64,000 nt of DNA, taken from positions 124,001 to 188,000 of the forward strand of contig OX044356.1 of the NCBI GenBank assembly GCA_943846715.1, read 5' to 3'. Under the pieces are notes generated by a model. It was not told where the DNA came from. It did not search any database and saw only the letters and a list, made by a program, of their open reading frames with translations. Position numbers and translations under genes: made by a program. Shown here one piece after another: positions 8,315 to 16,560 of the stretch (position 1 is the stretch's first letter; every line of letters starts with the position of its first letter). The stretch comes from TMED14 sp002378565 (GTDB lineage Bacteria; Bacteroidota; Bacteroidia; Flavobacteriales; Schleiferiaceae).

Positions 8315-9139
8315 ATGGCAATTACTGCTTCTGATGTGAATAAGCTGCGCAAATTGACAGGCGCTGGCATGATGGACTGCAAGAATGCATTGGTTGAGGC
8401 CAATGGTGAATTTGAGTCCGCTATAGATAATTTGCGCAAGCGTGGCCAGAAAGTGGCTGCCAAGCGTGCTGATCGCGATGCAACTGAAGGCTGTGTGATT
8501 GCAAAGGCTTGTGATGATGGCAGTTGTGGCGTCATTGTAAGTCTCAACTGTGAGACGGACTTTGTGGCAAAGAATGAAGGTTTTGTGACCTTGACCAATC
8601 AGATTACTGATGTGGCGTTGAAGGCATCCCCAGCAAACAGCGAGGCATTGATGGCCTTGCCTTTTGACGACAGCATGACAGTTGCTGAGAAGCTCACTGA
8701 GCAGACAGGTGTGATTGGCGAGAAGCTTGAGATCGCGAGCTACGAGCATTTGAGCGGTGAATTTGTTGCCTCTTACATCCATGCTGGCAACAAACTGGCC
8801 ACCTTGGTTTCCTTGTCTTCTAAGGCAGATGAGGCAGGTAGAGATGTCGCCATGCAAGCAGCTGCAATGAATCCCGTCGCTTTGAACCGCGATGAGGTGT
8901 CAACTGAAGTGATTGATCGCGAATTAGAAGTTGCCCGTGAGCAAATCCGCTTGGAAGGCAAGCCTGAAGAGATGATTGATCGCATCGCGCAAGGTAAATT
9001 GAACAAATTTTTCAAGGATAACACCTTGATTGATCAGTCTTTCATCAAGGACAGCAAGCAAACTGTTTCTTCCTATTTGAACAGCGTTGAGAAGGGTCTA
9101 GCAGTCACCGGTTTCCGCCGTGTGGGTCTTGGCGTATAA
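8315..9139 (+). CDS. tsf: Translation elongation factor Ts
   Basis: EF-Ts is the guanine-nucleotide exchange factor for EF-Tu. The 274-residue protein opens with the signature VNKLRKLTGAGMMDCKNALVEANG and has the conserved TDFVAKNEGF segment near residue 80. Its C-terminal part (QTVSSYL) matches the dimerisation domain. It is preceded by rpsB and followed 23 bases after its stop by a strong intrinsic terminator that separates it from pyrH. Confidence 0.97.
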   Translation: MAITASDVNKLRKLTGAGMMDCKNALVEANGEFESAIDNLRKRGQKVAAKRADRDATEGCVIAKACDDGSCGVIVSLNCETDFVAKNEGFVTLTNQITDVALKASPANSEALMALPFDDSMTVAEKLTEQTGVIGEKLEIASYEHLSGEFVASYIHAGNKLATLVSLSSKADEAGRDVAMQAAAMNPVALNRDEVSTEVIDRELEVAREQIRLEGKPEEMIDRIAQGKLNKFFKDNTLIDQSFIKDSKQTVSSYLNSVEKGLAVTGFRRVGLGV

Positions 9140-9162
9140 AATCTTTGCCTTTATCAAAATAG

Positions 9163-9189
9163 ATGCCGCCCCATGGGGCGGCATTTTTT
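9163..9189 (+). terminator. Intrinsic terminator after tsf
   Basis: Bases 9163-9184 form a perfect 22-base palindrome (arms beginning ATGCCGCCC), giving a GC-rich stem of about nine pairs with a CATG loop. Six T residues follow at 9184-9189. The sequence TATATTTG at 9189-9196 right after it fits the -7 consensus and may drive pyrH. Confidence 0.85.
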
Positions 9190-9214
9190 ATATTTGAAAG
9201 AATCTAAACGGCTT

Positions 9215-9922
9215 ATGAAATACAAACGCATCTTACTGAAATTAAGTGGAGAAGCCCTGATGGGCGACAAGGAATTTGGCTTGGATAACAAACAACTCAA
9301 AGCCTTTGCTGAAGAAATCAAAATGGTGGTTGCCACCGGGGTACAGGTTAGCATCGTCATTGGCGGCGGCAACATCTTCCGCGGCCTCAAAGGTGCTAGC
9401 GAAGGCATGGACCGGGTTCAGGCAGATTACATGGGGATGCTTGCCACGGTCATCAATGGCCTGGCCTTGCAGTCTGCATTGGAAAGCATCAACGTGCATA
9501 CCCGCCTTCAGTCAGCCATTGAAATGGATCAAATAGCAGAGCCATTCATTCGCCGACGGGCCATACGCCATCTGCAAAAAGGCCGAGTGGTGATTTTCTC
9601 TGCAGGCACAGGCAATCCTTATTTTACCACCGACACAGGCGCCACTTTGCGTGCTGTAGAAATGGAAGCGGATGTCATCCTCAAGGGAACGCGGGTTGAT
9701 GGCATTTACTCAGCAGACCCTGAAAAGGACAGCACCGCAACCAAATTTGACAACATCAGTTTTGATGAAGTTTTCAAGCGAGGACTCACGGTGATGGACA
9801 TGACGGCCGTCACCCTCAGCAGCGAAAACAAATTGCCCATCGTGGTCTTCAACATGAATATCCCCGGTAATTTGCTGAGATTGGTCAATGGAGAAAACAT
9901 TGGCACACGTGTCACCAACTAA
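9215..9922 (+). CDS. pyrH: Uridylate kinase (UMP kinase)
   Basis: PyrH phosphorylates UMP to UDP in pyrimidine nucleotide synthesis. The 235-residue protein starts MKYKRILLKLSGEALMG and carries the amino-acid-kinase-fold motifs GGGNIFRG, TGNPYFTTDTGA and DGIYSADP. The ATG at 9215 is the only start that fits, because an in-frame ATG at 9173 lies inside the tsf terminator palindrome and would add 14 atypical residues. frr follows after 11 bases, the conserved pyrH-frr pair. Confidence 0.97.
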   Translation: MKYKRILLKLSGEALMGDKEFGLDNKQLKAFAEEIKMVVATGVQVSIVIGGGNIFRGLKGASEGMDRVQADYMGMLATVINGLALQSALESINVHTRLQSAIEMDQIAEPFIRRRAIRHLQKGRVVIFSAGTGNPYFTTDTGATLRAVEMEADVILKGTRVDGIYSADPEKDSTATKFDNISFDEVFKRGLTVMDMTAVTLSSENKLPIVVFNMNIPGNLLRLVNGENIGTRVTN

Positions 9923-9933
9923 AGCCGACAAAC

Positions 9934-10497
9934 ATGGAAGATGAACTTGAATTTTTGATTGACAGCCTGACGGAGGACCTGGATAAGGTGAGTGGTCACT
10001 TGGACAAATCGTTGCTAAAAATCCGTGCGGGTCGCGCCAACCCAAGCATGCTTGAAGGCGTGATGGTTCAATACTACGGCACCATGACGCAGTTGAGTCA
10101 GATGACGAACATCAATACGCCGGACGCTCGAACACTCTTCATTCAACCCTTTGATAAATCCAGTATTCAGGACATTGAAAAGGCCATATTGAAATCTAAC
10201 CTAGGGTTCAACCCCATGAACAATGGCGATGCTGTTATTATCAACATCCCTCCATTGACGGAGGAACGCCGCCATGAATTAGTGAAAATGGCGAAGGTGG
10301 AAGCTGAGGAAGCAAAGATTTCTTTGCGTTCAGCACGGAAGGTTTCCATGGATGAAGTGAAGCGCTTAGAAAAAGATGGCCTCTCGGAGGACCGTCGCAA
10401 GGATGTGGAAATAGCTATTCAATCCCGCATTGACACGATGGTGACACAGCTTGAAGCCAAGGTGGCGGCCAAGGAGGTTGACATCATGAAGGTCTAG
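9934..10497 (+). CDS. frr: Ribosome recycling factor
   Basis: RRF works with EF-G to split post-termination ribosomes. The 187-residue length is normal. Signatures are LLKIRAGRANPSMLEGV, PFDKSSIQDIEKAI and the C-terminal coiled-coil region EERRHELVKMAKVEAEEAKISLRSAR (given in pieces from residues 109 to 134). The gene ends one base before the start of the downstream MarR-like regulator, so the two are co-transcribed. Confidence 0.97.
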   Translation: MEDELEFLIDSLTEDLDKVSGHLDKSLLKIRAGRANPSMLEGVMVQYYGTMTQLSQMTNINTPDARTLFIQPFDKSSIQDIEKAILKSNLGFNPMNNGDAVIINIPPLTEERRHELVKMAKVEAEEAKISLRSARKVSMDEVKRLEKDGLSEDRRKDVEIAIQSRIDTMVTQLEAKVAAKEVDIMKV

Positions 10498-10498
10498 G

Positions 10499-10954
10499 AT
10501 GCGCAAGCTGCAGGATGAGTTAAACAAGCGTAAATGGCGCAATGGCCAGCAATTGGCCATGACCAATGTGTTATTCACGGCTCAATGGCTCAAAGAGCAG
10601 TTCAGTCAGGCGCTGGAGCCCTACCACGTTACCATTCAGCAGTACCATGTCTTGCGAATCTTACGCACGATGCACCCGGAAGGCATGTCTTCCACGGAAA
10701 TTCAGCAGCAACTCATGGACAAGACAAGTGATGTATCACGTTTGATTGCGCGGCTGCACAAGCTCAAATTGATCAAGCGAAGGAAATCCAAGGAGGACGG
10801 CCGAATCACCAACTTATTTCTGTCTTACAGAGGCTTGGAGTTATTGGGTCAAATCCGCGCTGTGGATAAGATTGATAAGGTGATGCTTCCCAAGCATATC
10901 ACTGAAGAAGAGGCACAGATGCTCAGTGCCTTGCTCGACAAGATGCGGGGCTAA
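10499..10954 (+). CDS. MarR-family winged-helix transcriptional regulator
   Basis: This 151-residue protein has the MarR layout: an N-terminal helix bundle (QYHVLRILRTMHPEG), a winged helix with SSTEIQQQLMDKTSDVSRL as recognition helix around residues 63-81, and the wing KLIKRRKSKEDGRITN. The C-terminal helices form the dimer interface. MarR proteins usually respond to small ligands, but nothing here indicates the ligand. It starts one base after frr, so expression is tied to the translation-factor operon, an unusual place for a local regulator. Its targets cannot be inferred from context. Confidence 0.85.
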   Translation: MRKLQDELNKRKWRNGQQLAMTNVLFTAQWLKEQFSQALEPYHVTIQQYHVLRILRTMHPEGMSSTEIQQQLMDKTSDVSRLIARLHKLKLIKRRKSKEDGRITNLFLSYRGLELLGQIRAVDKIDKVMLPKHITEEEAQMLSALLDKMRG

Positions 10955-10960
10955 TAAACC

Positions 10961-10995
10961 ATTGACTTTCCTCGCAGATAACTACCTTTGTCACA
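10961..10995 (+). promoter_or_regulatory. Leaderless-type promoter of the nfu gene
   Basis: TACCTTTG at 10983-10990 is a perfect TAnnTTTG element, with ATTG at 10961-10964 as a plausible -33 box 18 bases upstream. Only four bases (TCAC) separate the -7 element from the ATG at 10995, so the transcript is expected to start at or within a few bases of the start codon. Confidence 0.6.
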
Positions 10996-11618
10996 TGACG
11001 ACAACAACAGCCCCTGCAACCTCCCTTTATGCTGAAATGACTCCTAATCCAGAGGTCATGAAATTTGTAGCAAACCGGATGTTGATTGATATCGACCATG
11101 TTGAGTTTTCCAACATTGAAGAAGCAAAGCCATCGCCCCTGGCCACTGCACTGTTCAATTTCGCCTTCATCAAGTCAGTTTTCATTTCTGGCAACTTCAT
11201 TGCTTTGTCAAAGTATGATGTCATTGAATGGGAAGACGTGACCCAGGAGCTCCGTCAGTTTATTTTGTCTTGGATCAGCAGTGATAAGGCCATTTTGAAC
11301 GACATACCTGATGTGACTGAATCAAGCGATGAAGGGGTGAAGGCTCCTGCGACCCTGGTTCAGGAACCCAGCAATGAGATTGAACAACGCATTGTCGACA
11401 TCCTTGAGGAGTATGTGAAGCCTGCGGTTGCACAAGATGGTGGAAACATTGCTTTTGCTGGCTACGACAACAAGGTGGTGAAGGTGGTCTTGCAAGGCGC
11501 CTGCGCTGGCTGTCCATCGAGCACCATGACTCTTCAACAAGGCATCAAGCAAATTTTACAGCGCATGCTGCCCACGTTGGTTGATGATGTAATTCCTGTT
11601 GAGGATATCGCGTCATGA
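10995..11618 (+). CDS. NifU/Nfu-type iron-sulfur cluster scaffold protein
   Basis: The product is 207 residues with two domains. The N-terminal Nfu_N-type domain (TPNPEVMKFVANR, SPLATALF) is followed by a C-terminal NifU-like domain containing the cluster-binding CxxC in GACAGCPSST. Proteins of this kind hold a [4Fe-4S] cluster and pass it to apo-enzymes. The start is set at 10995 by the promoter; an in-frame ATG at 10926 lies inside the upstream gene and gives a foreign 23-residue extension. The stop overlaps the start of the next gene by four bases (ATGA). Confidence 0.92.
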   Translation: MTTTTAPATSLYAEMTPNPEVMKFVANRMLIDIDHVEFSNIEEAKPSPLATALFNFAFIKSVFISGNFIALSKYDVIEWEDVTQELRQFILSWISSDKAILNDIPDVTESSDEGVKAPATLVQEPSNEIEQRIVDILEEYVKPAVAQDGGNIAFAGYDNKVVKVVLQGACAGCPSSTMTLQQGIKQILQRMLPTLVDDVIPVEDIAS

Positions 11619-12130
11619 CCATTCTTGAGGTTCGGGGGCATTCGCCTCAGATTCCTGCATCTTGTTTTTTAGCCCCGACCGCTACGGTGGTTGGCGAGGT
11701 TGCCATGGGCGAAACGTGCTCTATTTGGTTCAATGCCGTGGTCCGTGGTGACGTGAACAGCATCCAGATGGGTGATCGCGTCAACGTGCAGGACAACGCA
11801 GTGGTGCATTGCACCTACCAGACCCACCCCACCGTTATTGGCAACGATGTGTCCATCGGGCACAATGCCATTGTCCACGGTTGCACCATCCATGACATGG
11901 TGCTGGTAGGCATGGGAAGCATTGTCATGGACGGCTGCATCATTGGCTCAGGCAGCATCATTGCCGCTGGTGCAGTGTTGACTGCAGGCACAGTGGTGGA
12001 GCCAGGTAGCATTTACGCTGGCATACCCGCTAAGAAGATCAAGGACACATCCCCGGCATTGACCCAGGGAGAAATTCAGCGCATTGCAGCCAACTATGGC
12101 ATGTATGCAAGCTGGTACCAGAAGCCTTGA
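11615..12130 (+). CDS. Gamma-carbonic anhydrase-like hexapeptide-repeat protein
   Basis: This 171-residue left-handed beta-helix protein shows repeated hexapeptides (IGSGSIIAAGAVLTAG). The expected metal-binding histidines are present, in VVHC around residue 68 and IGHNAIVHG around residues 85-93. It belongs to the YrdA/CaiE/PaaY branch of gamma-carbonic anhydrase homologues; catalytic activity in this branch is variable, so the exact reaction is uncertain. It overlaps the nfu gene by four bases, indicating translational coupling. Confidence 0.87.
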   Translation: MTILEVRGHSPQIPASCFLAPTATVVGEVAMGETCSIWFNAVVRGDVNSIQMGDRVNVQDNAVVHCTYQTHPTVIGNDVSIGHNAIVHGCTIHDMVLVGMGSIVMDGCIIGSGSIIAAGAVLTAGTVVEPGSIYAGIPAKKIKDTSPALTQGEIQRIAANYGMYASWYQKP

Positions 12131-12178
12131 TAGCTTCCCTATCTTTGACTTCTCATTCTTTATTAAGCGATTCCCACC

Positions 12179-13795
12179 ATGCTTGACTATCTCTTTTATT
12201 ACCTAGCCCTCAACCTTTGGGGTGCATTGATCACCTGGCGATTTTTTGTAGCTGCAGGGATTCCTGCATGGAAGGCATTTGTACCTTTTTACCGCAGCAT
12301 GCTTTGGTTTCAAGTGGCAGATCGACCGAAGTGGTGGGTGATCTTCGCCTATGTTCCAATCATTGACAATGTGATGTCATTGATCTTGGTTTATGAAACC
12401 TTGCACATGTTTGGCTTCAAGAAGCTCAAGCACACCTTGTTCACCGCCTTGACACTGGGCGCTTACATGGGCTACCTCAACTACAGCCAGTCCCTGACAA
12501 GGGGTCAGCGGGACAATGCAGACATTCGTCGCCGCATTCCCTTGGTGATTAACCATGTTTTCTTTGCCATTGTAGCTGCAGGCTCTTTGCGTGTCATGGT
12601 GATTGAGGCCTACAACATCCCTACCTCATCCATGGAAAAAAGTCTGATGGTGGGGGATTACCTCTTTGTCAGCAAGATCCACTTTGGCCTAAGGCTCCCT
12701 AACACCCCATGGTCCATCCCCTTGATGCATAGCAGCATTCCTGGCACATCGACCAGCTCCTACTCTGAGCTCATCAAGTTGCCCTACAGTAGACTTCCCA
12801 AGTTGTTTGCTGTTAAGGCGTTGGATGCGGTGGTTTTCAATGTGCCTGTGGACCCCTTGCGACCAGTTGACAAGCGCGACAATTATGTCAAGCGCTGCAT
12901 GGGTCTACCAGGGGACACCATCCGAATTGTTGACCGTCAAGTGTACAATGACCAACGGTTGATGACCCTTCCAGACCGATCCAATGGGCAGTTCAGCTAT
13001 TATGTGAGAACCAATGGGCAGGGGTTCAATCCCGGTCAAATCAAGCGAGATTTTGACATCAATTACCTCAAAAATAGCCAGGTCAACAATCAGAATGTGT
13101 CCGATGTGTTGCAAATCACGCAAACAGAATTCATTGTCACGATCCCTGAGCAGGCATTGGAAGCATTTTCTGCCATGATGCATGTGGACACCGTCATTGT
13201 CATCAATGCCTTAGCAAGTCATCAGTTTTCTGAGGGCACACCCGAAGCATTGATTTGGTATTACAACCAAGCAGTCAAACCCATGCCGATGTACCCTAAC
13301 CCCATGGGTGGTCATAGCGACACCACGGAGTATGCGTGGACCAGGGATAACTACGGTCCCTTGTGGCTGCCGTCCAAGGGCAGCACCATCAGCTTGACCC
13401 GTGACCATGTCTTGAAGTACCGCCGATCCATTGAGATCTATGAGGGCCATGAGTTCAGGGAGGTCAATGGCAGCTACTTCATCGATGATGAACCAGCGAC
13501 CAGCTACACCTTTGAGATGGATTACTATTGGATGATGGGGGATAACCGCCACAACTCTTGGGACAGTCGCTACTGGGGCCCTGTCCCAGAGGATCACGTG
13601 ATGGGTAAGCCCGTTTTCACCTTCATGAGCTGGGATAAATACGCCAAGGGTATGGATAAGATCCGCATGGATCGGTTGTTCACAGTCGTTCACGGCAAGG
13701 GAAAACCCACCAGCTATCTCTTGGTGTTCCTTGCCTTGGTCGCCCTTTACTACGGGTGGGAAATCTGGCATAAACGCAAGCAGTCTCGCCAGTGA
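12179..13795 (+). CDS. lepB: Signal peptidase I (long Bacteroidota form)
   Basis: Type I signal peptidase removes Sec and Tat signal peptides at the outer face of the inner membrane. It is 538 residues, roughly twice the length of simple bacterial forms. The N-terminal 130 residues hold three or four membrane segments. The catalytic serine lies in PTSSMEKSL (Ser151) and the general-base lysine in YVKRCMGLPGD (Lys238). The C-terminal signature MMGDNRHNSWDSRYWGPVPEDHV is present from about residue 449. A large insert of about 200 residues between boxes D and E is typical of the phylum. A TATCTTTG -7 element lies at 12140-12147. The gene overlaps the next one by four bases. Confidence 0.95.
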   Translation: MLDYLFYYLALNLWGALITWRFFVAAGIPAWKAFVPFYRSMLWFQVADRPKWWVIFAYVPIIDNVMSLILVYETLHMFGFKKLKHTLFTALTLGAYMGYLNYSQSLTRGQRDNADIRRRIPLVINHVFFAIVAAGSLRVMVIEAYNIPTSSMEKSLMVGDYLFVSKIHFGLRLPNTPWSIPLMHSSIPGTSTSSYSELIKLPYSRLPKLFAVKALDAVVFNVPVDPLRPVDKRDNYVKRCMGLPGDTIRIVDRQVYNDQRLMTLPDRSNGQFSYYVRTNGQGFNPGQIKRDFDINYLKNSQVNNQNVSDVLQITQTEFIVTIPEQALEAFSAMMHVDTVIVINALASHQFSEGTPEALIWYYNQAVKPMPMYPNPMGGHSDTTEYAWTRDNYGPLWLPSKGSTISLTRDHVLKYRRSIEIYEGHEFREVNGSYFIDDEPATSYTFEMDYYWMMGDNRHNSWDSRYWGPVPEDHVMGKPVFTFMSWDKYAKGMDKIRMDRLFTVVHGKGKPTSYLLVFLALVALYYGWEIWHKRKQSRQ

Positions 13796-14790
13796 AACGC
13801 CAGCTGATCATCCACATTTTTGCGGTCTTCCTGCTTTTGCCAGCAATGCAGGCACAGGGGGTTGATAGCTTGAAAACGGTGCATGATAGCATTGAAGTTT
13901 TCTTGCCCGAGGTAGAGGTATACCGTCAGCCATCTCCTGTGGTGGAAGACGCTTTCCATCTATCAAAAACCCAAATCATTCGCTTGCTGTGGTCAGAGGA
14001 GAACCATGGCTTTGATGGAGACAGCATTCTGCCCTTGTTGCAGCTATTGACCCCGGGATTTCAAAGAGATTCTTGCTTGGTCTGGTTGGAGGAAGGCGGT
14101 ATCGCTGGTGATGAGGCCCGCTTGCATGAGGCCATCATGAGCAACCACTACCAGTTGATGACAGAGACGTACAACTACCTCGGTGATGTGTCACATGTTG
14201 ATCTGAGTTTGGTTTGGTATGGCATTTTTCAAGTGGGGGATGCATGGAACATGTTGCCAGTGACGCCAAGGGTGGTTCTGAGCCAATTCCAAGGCAATTC
14301 AGGCATGGAGTTCGACATGCTGCACAACCGAACTGAAGGCAGTCAATTCATGTTTGGCTCTCCAGTGATGTTGGACTCTGGCATGGTGGGTTCCGTGGAT
14401 GAACGCAGCTTGCGGTTCATGCCTGGCAGCTCACGTGACTTGAAGCTCAAGCGCGACGACCCATCTTGGACGCTTGGCGCATTGGGTGCAGCACAGGGGT
14501 TTGGCGATTGCCCACCCATGGCAAATTACCAACTCATTGTAAGCGGCCAACTGGATGACCGTGACATGATCACGACACAGGACATCACTTTGGAGGTGGT
14601 AGATAGCAATTACACCTGCCCGCCTGAGCTCTATTGGTATGGCGATTTGATGGGTGATGGACGCCCTGACGCGATCTTGATACAGAACATTCCTAAAGGC
14701 CTTCGCCTTGTCCTTTTACTATCAGATATTGCTGCCCCTGGAGATCTCTGGCGACGGGCCGCAGATTGGTATGTAACTTTCCCCGAATAA
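13792..14790 (+). CDS. Exported protein of unknown function, coupled to lepB
   Basis: I do not recognise this 332-residue protein as a named family. It has a clear signal peptide (RQLIIHIFAVFLLLPAMQAQG, cleaved near residue 22), so it is probably periplasmic or outer-membrane associated. Near the C-terminus, WYGDLMGDGRPDAILIQN contains a DxxGDGxxD segment that resembles the calcium-binding loop of FG-GAP/VCBS repeats. The central part is rich in aromatic and acidic residues with no obvious catalytic motif. It starts with GTG inside the lepB stop (GTGA), so it is translated with signal peptidase. The function cannot be deduced. Confidence 0.75.
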   Translation: MKRQLIIHIFAVFLLLPAMQAQGVDSLKTVHDSIEVFLPEVEVYRQPSPVVEDAFHLSKTQIIRLLWSEENHGFDGDSILPLLQLLTPGFQRDSCLVWLEEGGIAGDEARLHEAIMSNHYQLMTETYNYLGDVSHVDLSLVWYGIFQVGDAWNMLPVTPRVVLSQFQGNSGMEFDMLHNRTEGSQFMFGSPVMLDSGMVGSVDERSLRFMPGSSRDLKLKRDDPSWTLGALGAAQGFGDCPPMANYQLIVSGQLDDRDMITTQDITLEVVDSNYTCPPELYWYGDLMGDGRPDAILIQNIPKGLRLVLLLSDIAAPGDLWRRAADWYVTFPE

Positions 14791-14800
14791 GCTCCCTATC

Positions 14801-16414
14801 ATGTCACTCGCAGAAGAAAAGAACGCAGACCAGCTAAAGCTCCTTATGTCGGAGGTGAAAAAGCGATTATCCACCATTAAGATAGGTGGCGGTAAAGCAA
14901 AACTTGCCAAGCTTGAGGCCAAGGGCAAAATGTCTGCTCGCCAACGCGTGAACGCCCTTTTAGACAAGGGCGGCCCGTCGTTAGAGATTGGCGCCTTTGC
15001 TGCTGAAGGCATGTACGCTGAACATGGTGGTGCTCCGGCAGCAGGCGTGGTTGTTGTGATGGGCGAGGTGTCTGGCAGGACGTGCATTGTTGTTGCGAAT
15101 GACCCCACAGTGAAAGCAGGTGCATGGCTGCCCATGACGGGCAAGAAAAACCTGCGTGCGCAAGAGATTGCCATGGAGAATCGCATTCCCATCCTTTACT
15201 TGGTGGATTCAGCAGGGGTTTTCCTTCCCATGCAGGATGAGATTTTCCCTGACAAAGAACACTTTGGCCGCATTTTCCGTAACAATGCCATCATGAGCAG
15301 CATGGGCATCCCTCAACTGTCTGCGGTGATGGGTCCATGTGTTGCTGGTGGTGCCTACTTACCCATCATGAGCGATGAGGCCATCATCGTTGAAGGCACG
15401 GGCAGCATTTTCCTTGCCGGATCATACCTGGTCAAGGCAGCTATTGGCGAGGAGATTGACAATGAGACCCTGGGTGGCGCAGACACCCATAACAGCATTT
15501 CAGGTGTGGCTGACTACAAGGCAAAAGATGATGCCGATGCCCTTAGCATCTTGCGAAAACTCATGGCCTTGCAAGGCCAAAGAGAGAAGGCGGGATTTGA
15601 CAGGGCTAAGTCAGTGAACCCATCAGCTCCCAAGGGGGCCATTTACAGCCGCATGTCAGTTGATGGCAAGCCCTATGCCATGCGTCCCGTCTTGGAATGC
15701 ATTGTGGATGCGAACAGCATGACGGAGTACAAAAAGGCGTATGGTAAGTCGCTGATCACCGCCTACGCACGCATCGATGGATGGGCAGTTGGCATCATTG
15801 CCAACGAACGCTTGAGCACAAAGACTGCGCAGGGGGAGCTGCATATCGGCGGTGTGATTTACAGCGACTCAGCCAACAAAGCTGCCCGATTCATTGCCAA
15901 CTGCAACCAGAAAAATATCCCGTTGGTTTTCATGCAAGATGTGATGGGTTTCATGGTTGGCTCAAGGGCTGAACATGGTGGCATCATCAAGGATGGCGCT
16001 AAATTGGTCAATGCTGTAGCCAATTCTGTGGTCCCCAAGTTCACCATCATTGCAGGCCATTCTTTTGGGGCAGGTAACTATGCTATGTGTGGCAAGGCTT
16101 TCGACCCACGATTGATTCTTGCATGGCCAACAGCCAAGTTGGCGGTCATGGGCGGCGAGCAGGCCTCCAAGGTGTTGCTTCAGATTGAGAAAGCAAAAAA
16201 TAAGGACATGGATCAAGCGGCACAAGATGAGCTGCTGAACCGCATTCAAAGCCGTTACCAGGAGCAAATGTCTCCCTACTATGCGGCTTCTCGTCTATGG
16301 GTGGATGGCATCATTGACCCATCAGATACCCGACAGGCTATCAGCCTTGGCATTCAAGCAGCTGATCATGCACCCATTGAACGGGCCTACAACCCAGGGG
16401 TGATTCAGACGTGA
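14801..16414 (+). CDS. Acyl-CoA carboxylase beta (carboxyltransferase) subunit, methylcrotonyl-CoA carboxylase-like
   Basis: This 537-residue protein has the two-half crotonase-fold layout of biotin-dependent carboxyltransferases. The N-terminal acyl-CoA-binding half contains PILYLVDSAGVFLPMQDEIF and GPCVAGGAYLPIMSDE. The C-terminal carboxybiotin half contains FMQDVMGFMVGSRAEHGGIIKDGAKL and AGHSFGAGNYAMCG. The PMQDEIFPDKEHFGRIF segment is closer to MCC beta (leucine degradation) than to propionyl-CoA carboxylase. The biotin carboxylase/carrier subunit is not nearby, so the acyl substrate remains an inference. A terminator follows at 16522-16560. Confidence 0.88.
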   Translation: MSLAEEKNADQLKLLMSEVKKRLSTIKIGGGKAKLAKLEAKGKMSARQRVNALLDKGGPSLEIGAFAAEGMYAEHGGAPAAGVVVVMGEVSGRTCIVVANDPTVKAGAWLPMTGKKNLRAQEIAMENRIPILYLVDSAGVFLPMQDEIFPDKEHFGRIFRNNAIMSSMGIPQLSAVMGPCVAGGAYLPIMSDEAIIVEGTGSIFLAGSYLVKAAIGEEIDNETLGGADTHNSISGVADYKAKDDADALSILRKLMALQGQREKAGFDRAKSVNPSAPKGAIYSRMSVDGKPYAMRPVLECIVDANSMTEYKKAYGKSLITAYARIDGWAVGIIANERLSTKTAQGELHIGGVIYSDSANKAARFIANCNQKNIPLVFMQDVMGFMVGSRAEHGGIIKDGAKLVNAVANSVVPKFTIIAGHSFGAGNYAMCGKAFDPRLILAWPTAKLAVMGGEQASKVLLQIEKAKNKDMDQAAQDELLNRIQSRYQEQMSPYYAASRLWVDGIIDPSDTRQAISLGIQAADHAPIERAYNPGVIQT

Positions 16415-16521
16415 GTTCTGATGTGTTCACAAGGGTTTAACAAACCAACAATTGTGAGTCAAAGCAGGTGTGGTTGGTACCGCCAGTCTAGGCTTGAGTC
16501 CAAGTGGGGCAACTCAATCTA

Positions 16522-16560
16522 CCCTTAGTGAATTGTAATTCAGTTTGCTAAGGGGTTTTT
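16522..16560 (+). terminator. Intrinsic terminator after the acyl-CoA carboxylase gene
   Basis: CCCTTAG at 16522-16528 pairs with CTAAGGG at 16548-16554, with a further inner TGAATT/AATTCA pairing, followed by a run of T at 16556-16560. It reaches the stop codon of the converging PKD gene. Confidence 0.7.
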
